Position numbers and translations under genes: made by a program
In this document: piece by piece, positions 55,501 through 64,000 of the stretch
Numbering within the stretch: the stretch's first letter is position 1
Layout: each line of letters starts with the position of its first letter
NCBI GenBank assembly: GCA_036874045.1
Contig: CM072339.1
Coordinates: 19,351,501 to 19,415,500 of the forward strand
Source of the DNA: Cymodocea nodosa
Taxonomy: Eukaryota > Streptophyta > Magnoliopsida > Alismatales > Cymodoceaceae
Direction: 5' to 3'
DNA length: 64,000 bases
Notes under the pieces: generated by a model
What the model saw: the letters and a program-made list of their open reading frames with translations, nothing else
Told to the model about the DNA's origin: nothing
Databases searched by the model: none

Positions 55501-56177
55501 GTTACTCATGAGATTTTCACCTTATTGAACCTCTTTGTTGTTTGCTTGAAGTGCCTTTGTTTACCGTTAGAAAAAAAATCCTCCATGGTTCCCGTGTGTT
55601 ATCTGTAGTGATAAAGTAATGCATAGCAAATAATTCATGGTAAACAAAGAGGTCCAGGTTTCCTCGGGAACCATGATCTCCTGAATCAGTTTGAAAGTCC
55701 AACCAAATGGATTTTTTGACGTTGTGTTACTCCATCCTCTTTACTTCCGGTATTGCCGTACAAATCTCTGTTTTTGTACTAATATTGAACTAACCGGTAC
55801 ACCGAAATTTCATCATGCCTAATATTCCGAATAACCTTCAAGCTTCAAGCATCATGGATCTATTTAATGAACTCAGCACATGGAATTCTGTTTACTTTGT
55901 CTGTGATTAACGAGGTGTCAGTAAATTGGCACGTTCACTTTTTCAGGATAATGTTCGGAATCAGCTGATCCAGTTTGAGCTACTGCTGACAACCGCAACA
56001 TTCGTGGTGGCAATCTTTGGGGTGGTTGCTGGAATCTTTGGCATGAATTTTCCAATACCATTCTTTGAGGAACCGAGTGGGTTCCAATGGGTGGTTGTGG
56101 TCACTGGAATATGTGGTGTGCTCGTCTTCTGTCTGTTTTTGTTATTTTTCAAATTCAGAAGACTGATTCCACTGTAA
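52563..56177 (+). CDS. MRS2: MRS2/CorA-type magnesium transporter
   Basis: Membrane Mg2+ channel of the CorA-MRS2-ALR1 superfamily. Five phase-0 exons, 52563-53168, 54449-54577, 54663-55001, 55096-55143 and 55947-56177, give 450 aa (Arabidopsis MRS2-1 is about 442). The GC-rich exon 1 encodes a Pro/Ala/Ser-rich N-terminus and the start of the cytosolic domain (WIRVDAVGNAQTLEIDKSTM, LRLLDPLFVYPSTILGREKA). Exons 2-4 encode the long helical region (LDELTSKISTLNLERARRLK, VRDEIEQLMDDNGDMAELCL, EYIDDTEDLINIQ). Exon 5 holds both membrane spans (about 390-405 and 421-442) with the diagnostic GMN selectivity motif at 406-408 (FGMNFPIPFFE). Which plant MRS2 paralogue it is cannot be fixed by eye; the length fits the MRS2-1/MRS2-5 group. 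Introns 1 and 4 contain unusual repeats (see findings). Confidence 0.93.
54085..54456 (+). repeat. 186-bp tandem duplication spanning intron 1/exon 2 border of MRS2
   Basis: Two direct copies with a 186-bp period (GCACAAAAAC at 54091 and 54277). The unit includes the branch/acceptor region TTACTAAAACAG and the first bases of exon 2, so an intact-looking acceptor copy exists at 54262/54263 besides the authentic one at 54448/54449. The copies differ at about ten to fifteen positions. Confidence 0.9.
55287..55426 (+). repeat. Imperfect hairpin with perfect 15-bp arms in MRS2 intron 4
   Basis: CAGATTATTCTGGCT at 55287-55301 is matched by its exact reverse complement at 55412-55426, with partial pairing continuing inward (TAAGTGCCTTT against GACG-containing sequence). 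Further repeated and inverted words follow to about 55690 in the same intron. Confidence 0.7.
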
Positions 56178-57420
56178 CACATCTTTTACCATAATCTCTC
56201 CTTTCGGCAGAAGAAATTGGATCCAAAGGTTGTATACCATATAGCAATCTTCCATTTCAGCGCCTGGGATTTGAATGTTCCAGGAAATCCTCTATTATAA
56301 AAGGGTTCTAGCGCATTCTTCAATTTAATAATCTTCTATTTTTTGCTTCTTTGCTGGGATTCTTAGCTGCGTTTGGTAGAGGCACACCTCTACCTTGAAA
56401 TGTGTATCAGGAGTGTGTTTTAAACAAACAGTTCAATTTTTGGAGTTATAACAATAGTCAACACAATATATTTTTGGATATTATATTTTTTTAACTTCTT
56501 GAAAGCGTCATCAAACAACTTCTGGAAATTTCTGAAGAACTAAAGTTAAAATCAACGTATCTTTCAAAGTTAAGCAGTTTCAGCTTCTTAAGAATTAGTG
56601 CTAACAAATGCAATCCTTGTCTACAACGTATCATCAATCTCGAAATATATTTGTTTCCTTTCGGCCAATGAACTTCGTCTGTGGCACTGTTTACTTCTTG
56701 CAAAATCATTATTTTGGAGCGAATTGCATGGTCCAAGGAAGTGTGCATGTGCCGGGCTGCCAGTAATCACAGCGTTCCTACCAATTTCAATTTCAAAAAA
56801 ATTTCGAACCAGACAAAAGAAGCAAACCATTCAAAGTTGGGGTTGATTCCATTGAGATCGTGATTTGCACCCCAAAACATATATCAAATTATTTCGTATA
56901 ATCAAATCATCAAAATATTTCTTTCGTTACACCTTCGTATCAACACGTATTTTTTCAATGATCCGTCTAACTCATAATTTAAACCACGAACCGTTAATGA
57001 TCGAATTTTAAGTATCATATTTCGTCGTATCGTAATGCCCTAGCGGTAACATGTGCGTCGACACACAAATACCGTTGGATTATTATCTGTCTCAAACAGA
57101 TAGAGAAAAACACACGCACCAAAGAATTAAAATTCCCAAAACTTTCTCCAATATCAAAAAGAATTCTGCTGAAGGGGCAAATTTTGGATTCACTTCTTTA
57201 TTATTGAAGAAAAAAGGTTATCCCCGGATGTAGATGGATAGCATGGTCTGCGAAGGGTCAAAATTGGATACAAATTTTCTTATGGCGTCGTGCCGCGAGG
57301 GCATTAAACAAACCACGTAGTCACACAACTACCCTGTTTGGATTGGAATCAAAACTATTCCTTTAAATAAAATGGGAAACCAATTATCTTGTGCAAATGT
57401 TGGTCACACAGCTGTGTTAT
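56178..57420. other. Spacer between convergent genes
   Basis: 3' flank of the magnesium transporter and 3' flank of the 80-aa protein gene. Open frames at 56491-56863 and 57051-57233 overlap on both strands without motifs. Confidence 0.4.
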
Positions 57421-60400
57421 TTATTTAGCTGATGAATGGCCTGTAGAAAGTCTCTCACTCCGTGCCTTGTCGGCCTTTTCCATGTAATCCTGATGGGACT
57501 GATGCATTTTTCCTGTTCATGGGATACATGTAATGAGAATAGACCCAATGAGGGCACAAAATGGTCAACATAAATTTTAGAACTAAATCAATCCACCTTT
57601 TCAAGATAATGATGGTCAAAGGGATCAAATGAGCACAGAAAAGTGCAAATGATAATCCACATATTTTGTAAGATTTGAACAAACATGTGCAAGAAATATC
57701 TAATAATTAATAATGTGGACATATCTTAGCCCGAAGCCCTGAAACAAAGCATAAGCAGAAAAATGTATGAAAATGCAGAGGACGTTTCAGTTTAGGCAAA
57801 TCAGATGGGATATATAATGAGATAAACCATCACAACTATCAGCCTTCTTAGGAGAAAAGCTGGATGATTTTTGTTGCTCTAAATAATCATCATCCAAATG
57901 AATGAAAAGGTAAAAAAGAAATTCAAAAAAATCAAATGTTCCCTTGGAATAATAGCAGGTTAGCGTCAAAGAAGTAAAAAATTCGGCAAATGTGTCCAGA
58001 TATCTACTTTGAGAGCTCAATGTTCCCTCGAAATAACAGATGCACATAGAAAATGGTATTTTCACCCATGCTTCCAAATAGCCCAGTATATTAAATGCAT
58101 CATGAATTCATAAACAACAATCTAAATCATTACTCCAATATACAAGATATGAATTTTTTTTCTTCTAAGTATTTTCATTTGTTACCAAATCTTCAGTTAA
58201 ATTACATAAATTAATTTTTTTCTTAAACTTACTAACCAGGTAATTTTAAGTCTACCTCTACTTTTAATTTCTTCTAAACTAATTAAATCCCCTCTCCTAA
58301 CCGGTACATTACTTAGTTTCCTTAGAATATGATTAAACCACTTAAGCCAATTTTCCATCTTATCTTCCATAGCTACAACTCCTACTTTATTCTTAATAAA
58401 ATCGTTTTTTTAAATATCCTTTGTAATATCACCACCCATTCATTTAAGCATATACATTTCAACAACACTAACTTTTTTTCATATATACATGCTTTATAGC
58501 CTAGCATTCTAAACCATAAAGTATGGCTGAGTGAATGACAATTTTATAGAAATTTCCTTTTAATTTTACTCTAAAAGCATTTCTCCACTTCGTCCAACCT
58601 ATTTTAATCCTATGAATAATATCCTCTATAATTTCATCATTACTACTTTATCCTAAGTATTTAAATGTCTTACTTTTATGGACCTCATGACCATCTAAGT
58701 ATATGCATTCATCATTATTCCTATTTTCATTGAACCTATATTTCATATATTCAATTTTTTACCTACTCAATATAAATTCTTTGAATTTCAAAGTGTCTTT
58801 CCATAATTCTAATTTAGAATTAATACTTGACTTATTTTCATCAACTAAAACTATGTTATCAACAAATAGCATCATACATCAAGTTACTTCTCCTTGAATT
58901 TCCTAGGTTATTTCATCCATAACTAAGATGGTCAAATATCAACCTAGAGTAGACCCTTATTGTAAACCTATATCTATAGGAACTTCTCTAATTTCTCCTT
59001 CTATAATTTTAACACTAGTAACTACTTTGCCGTGCATGTTTTTTATAATATCAATATATCTTCAGTACACAATTTCTTTCTAAAACTCACCATAATAGGT
59101 TTCTAGGTACTCTATCATAAGTTTTTTCTAAATCAATGAAAACTATATAGAGATTTCTTTTCTGAACTCTAAAATTTTCTACTAATTATCTAGTAAATGA
59201 ATAACTTCCATTGTTAACCTACCTAGTAGAAACCCAAATTGATTTTCTTTGTCAAAGGAATAACAACTTTGTCTTTGCTCAATGACCCTTTCCAATAATT
59301 TCAAAGTGTGACTCATTATTAACTTAATACCATAATAGTTATTACAATTTTGTATGTAACCTTTATTCTTAAATATAGATATTAAAGAACTCTCCATTCA
59401 TCTAGCATCTTCTTGGTCTTTAAAAATATATTAAAAAGTTTAGTTAACCACTTAATCCTTCCTTCACTTATATACTTTCACACTTCAATAAGAATACCAT
59501 CTAACCCAATGGTTTTCTCATGTTTCATTTTCTTGATGGCTTCTTCTACCTTCAAATTACTAATTCTTTTAAAATAACTATAATTTATATCATTTGTACT
59601 ACTACCCAAATTTTGCAAATGAAAAATTGTCCAGTTTACCTTCTATACATAATAAGTAGATTACCACAAAACATAACCACTATTAAATGTTCAAACACAT
59701 CATCCCACCTGATCAGGAGCATGCATCACGGAACCACTTAGCCATTGGACATCAAATCAAATGTGATCAACTATTTCTTGCCATTGCAAAAAGAGAAAGC
59801 CAAAGCCTTAAAAATCACACATTTACACTGATTGGACTTGATGAGGATTCTGCCACTGGTTGAAAATAGCCTTTAATTCAAAGAAAAATCACTCATTCTC
59901 AGATGTTATTCCTACACTCAATTCATTCTTTTTCCAAACAAGTTGATGTTCACATCTGCCTCTCACTATAAGGCTTGTTCAGAATGCCATGAATCGAATT
60001 AGATGTACCTTTACTTTTAGGTTTTAATACCTGTGAATGCTCTTCATAAGACCCATGAAGCATTGTGAAGGACATGATCATCTTTGTTTAGTACTTACAA
60101 CATAAATCTTTATCCTTGTTGACAAGGCATCACTACCTTATCCAATAGGTGGTCTTCTAAGCATGCTACAAGTGCATGCAACCCTGGGGAGCTTGATTGA
60201 TAGAGGAAAGGGAAGTGCTAATTAGAAGACTTTCTTTTGGTGGAATCAAAATGAGAAAGAAGTACAAATGTCAAGGGTCCAGAAGACAAAGACATCCTAT
60301 AGAAATGACTAAAAGATGTTCCAACAGCAAATAAGCAGAATAAGAAATAATAATCAGGTACATATGGCAGAGATTAATTGTTAGCCATAAGCATTCTTAG

Positions 60401-62547
60401 TATTTCTTTCAAAGCATCCTGTAATAGCTCACTAGCTCCAAAACCAAAAAAACCTAAATTCTCTAGTTTCCATCTATAGGGGTGTTTGTGCACGTTGGAA
60501 AGTTTGAAAATGGAAGAAACGAAAAATTCAGATTCCTTTGAATTAAAAAGTTCAGATTCTTAAGAAAATCTGGGGTGTTGTGCACATCTTAGAAAGTCAG
60601 GATTCTCAAGAGAGGATTTGTGCTAGAGAAAATGTTTAGAATTAAAATATATTTTTTTAATCAAAATACTTTAATAATTATTTTATATTTACTTTTTATT
60701 TACTCTATTTCTTCACTTCATAGTAATTATATTTTAAGAAAAGATATCAATCCTTCTTATTTTTATTTATTAGTAATGTCATAAACAAATTGAAAAAAAG
60801 TTATGTTGTCTATTACCTATTTAGACATAACATATAACAAACAATTACATTTCAAAATTGTTAACTAACATCCAACATATATATAAAATTCACAGCATAA
60901 ATTTAAATTCTCAACACATAAATATTCAAATATTGTAACATAACAATATGACAAAGTTACATATGAAATGATTTAAAAGTCACATCCATTCCACATAGCA
61001 GTCTTCATGTTGTCATACATTTCATCTGTTATTTATTTTCTTTATTCTTATGTCATTTCTAATGTACAAAGAAATCTTTTTACCAAAGGGAGAGTGATTT
61101 TTGTCATGAGTTTGACATTAGACAAAAACACTACTATGATAGCATACCAAAAAAAGTGTAACTTTTTTCAGATAAAATAAACATCATTGATAAGATGCAA
61201 ACTAATACACTGCTGAATCAGACAGTCCATCGAAGATTCCAAATATAACTTGAATGCAGCAAAAACACCAGTTAGCAGCCCAAAATTCAAGACCCAAAGT
61301 TTGGGACAAGATCTACACCTGCTGTTGGAAGACCATTCCATTTTTATACAAGATCACCTACCAAATGGCATGAACCAATAATAAGGGTCTGCCCTGAGAC
61401 TTAATGAGCTTCCTTACACCATGGCAAGGCTCCTTCACCAACAACTTTACAATGCTCCATTGAACCATGGTTGCTGAGAGCTTTTGCAAAATCCACGAAC
61501 AAACCAAACTTGACACTTGGCACCACTAACAAATGTTCCACACTCTCTGAGCGAGAGACTTAAGTTAAAGTTTCTAGCATGATTTCCAATTAGGGATGAA
61601 AGTGGTAATGGATTAGGGGGATAAAAGGAACCTGGCTTAGTCACTTAATGAACCTGATCAGTCAAGAAAACCAAGTTGGATCAGAGAAGACCATGAAATT
61701 CCAACCTGTCAAGGTAAAATAGATTATTTAGGAGGAATAATCAATGTCCAGTAAACTTTGATTGGCCCAAATAACTACCACCTCAAATTGACCTACTACC
61801 AAGACAACCTATTGACTCTTGAAACTGGCCAGTTAAAGGACATTGGCTCATACCACCAAAATGCAGTGAGGCTAAGCGTCAGCAGATAACAATGCCCAAA
61901 ACACAAGTAACTACTAACCTTCCTCGCTTAACCTAAACCCTAACCTCTAGCTAATAGGATTAATTTCATACACACAAAGAAAATGTGTCCATCCTGTTAC
62001 TCGTATATGGAATGAGAAGCCGATCCACATGTTCCACAGGCAAAGAGAAAGCTGTCAAGTCAGTAACGGTTTCTAAGATTTCCCACTCTTTGTTTCTAAA
62101 ATAAGCACAAGTAACTCGAAGTTCTGTCTAAAATTTTTTTTTTTTTAAAAGAATGGTAGTGTTTTTTCCTGGATTCGTTGTCCTATCTTTTACTGCTAAC
62201 ATCGTTTTCTTAAGTAAAAAAGATACCTGTAAGACGAAATCGTAATCCAAACAACATGCAAGCTACCGGAATTGGCCACAAGCAGGATACTTCAGGGACG
62301 AGATCGTCTCCAGTTCCCAACACAATTATAAAGAAGTCCATCCACCACTCGAAGCACAGCAACCAAAACCAAGCAGTACGGTATAACACGATTTACCTCG
62401 GTTTCTGTAGTACCAGGGAGCGCCGAAGACGATCCCGACGATTGCGAAGCCGACGAGGACGTGCTTCTTCTCTCCGCTGTATAGGAACCGCTCCATCCTC
62501 GACCAGAGCCCTTCCCCTCCGCTCTTCGCACCTTCTGTGCTGCTCAT
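57421..62547 (-). CDS. Small single-span membrane protein, 80 aa, with 4.9-kb intron
   Basis: Exon 1 (62547-62397) encodes MSSTEGAKSGGEGLWSRMER then FLYSGEKKHVLVGFAIVGIV and FGAPWYYRNR; exon 2 (57512-57421) encodes KMHQSHQDYMEKADKARSER then LSTGHSSAK and TAA. The codon for Gly51 is split 1/2 by the intron and both borders are GT-AG, so the join is in phase and gives 80 aa. One hydrophobic span (about residues 30-47) is preceded by a basic amphipathic stretch and followed by a charged tail. The pattern ERFLYSGxKKHV...GxPWY...HQSHQDYMEKADKARSERLS is a conserved small plant protein that I recognise only as uncharacterised; an organelle inner-membrane location is a guess. The long intron contains an RTE-type LINE in the same orientation. 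Confidence 0.85.
58140..59650 (-). mobile_element. RTE-clade LINE, 5'-truncated and decayed
   Basis: Read on the minus strand, non-LTR reverse-transcriptase blocks appear in RTE order: VEEAIKKMK followed by GLDGILIEVWK (about 59470-59560), IMSHTLKLLERVIE then ENQFGFLLGR (about 59215-59330), FVDNIVLVDEN (about 58855-58885), ILYGLECWAIK (about 58490-58545) and MENWLKWFNHILRKLSNVPV RRGD near 58280-58370. Several stops interrupt it. It lacks the endonuclease region and so is 5'-truncated. It lies in the intron of the 80-aa membrane-protein gene. Confidence 0.8.
59651..62396. other. Intron sequence of the 80-aa protein gene, little recognised
   Basis: AT-rich intron DNA. Two similar phrases at about 60480 and 60578 (GGGGTGTTTGTGCACGTTGG and GGGGTGTTGTGCACATCTTA) look like ends or internal repeats of a small DNA element. 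Open frame 61447-61644 has no motif. Confidence 0.35.
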
Positions 62548-62637
62548 TTTCGTGCTTCTTCGCCGACACTGGGTTCGGTGTATTTTGTCGCAGTGACGGC
62601 GGCCGTCGGACTTATCCAGCGGCCACGCCTTCCCTCA

Positions 62638-62655
62638 AATATATATATATTTAAA
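62638..62655 (-). promoter_or_regulatory. TATA-like run upstream of the 80-aa protein gene
   Basis: TTTAAATATATATATATT on the minus strand, about 90 nt upstream of the ATG. It may be the TATA region. Confidence 0.35.
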
Positions 62656-62659
62656 AAGA

Positions 62660-64000
62660 AAAAAAGTAAGAGCTAAGAAGACATTGTTAACTGGAATTTC
62701 ATATATATTAATCAACTAATTATAGTCGATGTTGCATTTCTATAGAATTCCAGGATTTTAGATCATGCATAATGTTTTTTTAATTCATATTACTGGAATC
62801 CAAGAATTGAGAATTCTCTGTAATTCTAGAGACTTTGAAGGATATTTTTGGTGTTTTAACGAAAAGGATCTAAGTGTCAATATTGTATAAATTATTTCAT
62901 TGATTAATATCCATTATAACAAATAATATTTAATATCGAATATGATTATAATATCACAATATTTATGATCATGTAATATTAATATTAGCAGTATAATTAT
63001 AATTATAATATTGTAGTAGTTATTGAATAATCATAATTATAGTAAATAAAATAATAAATTTTGAAGTTTTTTAAATTATTAATATGCATGGGCAAAAATG
63101 ACATTCAATCTTCAATATTTCATCCACATGCTTTATAATCCAATGACTTCCTTTTCATCTAATTCTGCATGGAATCAAAATTTTCCGTAATCAAAATCTT
63201 ATCCAAACGCTACCTTGAAATATAACAATGTCAACCTAGATCACAACATGGATTATGATATCCATGAATTTTCTTATGAGAATTCAATTTTCATTAGATA
63301 ACTATAATTAATTGATTATAATTAGAAATCTAATCGTACATATATTTACATAAATGATTGAGATTTAAAATTAAATTAATCGTTACCAAACATTGCTTTA
63401 ATACAACCTTCATTCCCAAGTTATTTTTTAAGAACCCAGATAAGCATTTAAGAGACCGATCAGTATCCTTTACAGATTAAGGGTGAGGGAAATCTGGATG
63501 AAATGTTTACAACATTAATCCTGATGGATAATATGCATTATATGCTGCATATCATTTTTCAGTTTGATAAAAAAATATAACGGATTTTGAGAATGCTTGA
63601 AGGTGTTAAGGCTTATCATTGTGCTGAACTTTCAATCAGAATATTTTCCAGAATCATGTTTTATCATTATACCAACATAAGATAACCTAGTTACCCTTAG
63701 GAAAGATGAGATCTTGAATTCAACTTCATTGCATGTAAAGCTTGAAATCAAAAACAAAAACATTACCATTATCTAAAACAGATCATATCATTTTAGCAAA
63801 ATCTTCCGTTAGTACATTATGCCGCAGGTGAAAGAGAAAAATAGGGCTAGAAATTCTGAAATTTTGGAAGTCATGGGCAATGCTCAAGTTCGCCACAGGC
63901 TCTCTCACAGCAACATATCTCATTGTGCTGGTCACTTAAACATGCTTCAACAAAATTAAATATAAGATCACTTTCAAATATAAACAAAGTGAAATAAAAA
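62660..64000. other. Intergenic, AT-rich, nothing recognised
   Basis: Upstream flank of the 80-aa protein gene. At about 63195-63240 the minus strand reads TAGCGTTTGGATAAG, a phrase common at ends of plant DNA elements, but no partner end was found. No gene seen to the window edge. Confidence 0.35.

Noticed and set aside
56366-56522. Possible small MITE beginning GCTGCGTTTGGTAGAGG
   Set aside because: The phrase resembles plant DNA-element ends, but the candidate partner end matches only weakly and no target duplication was seen.
62690-63240. Possible DNA element ending in TAGCGTTTGGATAAG (minus strand)
   Set aside because: No matching left end could be found by eye.

Overview
This is plant nuclear DNA. 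AT-rich, transposon-littered spacers surround intron-containing genes with GT-AG splice sites, and several coding exons are strongly GC-rich (acyltransferase, magnesium transporter, RCI2-like gene). That exon composition and the protein sequences suggest a non-grass monocot, for example Zingiberales or a palm; this is inference, not proven.

Layout from left to right. At 595-957 (+) are the last two exons of an unrecognised gene entering from the left. At 3018-6206 (-) is an LRR receptor kinase with a non-RD kinase domain. From 7.6 to 14.9 kb is a repeat zone: a dispersed repeat, ATTTTGGTCATTT-type tandem repeats, a Ty3/gypsy fossil, a decayed hAT transposon, a GC-rich hAT-like end and a hexamer-based minisatellite. 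At 22170-23548 (+) is a hydroxycinnamoyltransferase (HCT, lignin/chlorogenate pathway), probably with a distal promoter and leader intron starting near 20.84 kb. At 28943-29250 (-) is a small RCI2/LTI6-type membrane protein, and at 31092-31846 (+) a chloroplast J8-type J-protein. At 33703-35139 (-) is a four-exon gene for an uncharacterised 217-aa protein. At 38720-42867 (+) is a very small membrane-protein gene whose intron holds a Sirevirus-like fossil and an L1-type LINE piece. At 43423-46953 (-) is a nine-exon serine carboxypeptidase, at 52563-56177 (+) an MRS2/CorA-type magnesium transporter, and at 57421-62547 (-) an 80-aa membrane protein split by a 4.9-kb intron that carries an RTE-type LINE.

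The genes are unrelated single units, not a cluster or pathway. I re-derived exon boundaries by hand from splice sites and reading phase. All gene models except the first (partial) and the 38.7-42.9 kb gene (no visible acceptor) close into a continuous frame with family-typical length.

I found no evidence of an undescribed multi-gene system. The most unusual signals are a 186-bp tandem duplication in the magnesium-transporter gene that copies a 3' splice site, a tiny gene whose exon-2 acceptor appears lost next to a LINE, a palindrome-rich intron, a hexamer-based minisatellite inside a possible non-autonomous transposon, and a probable 611-bp AT-rich inverted-repeat element.
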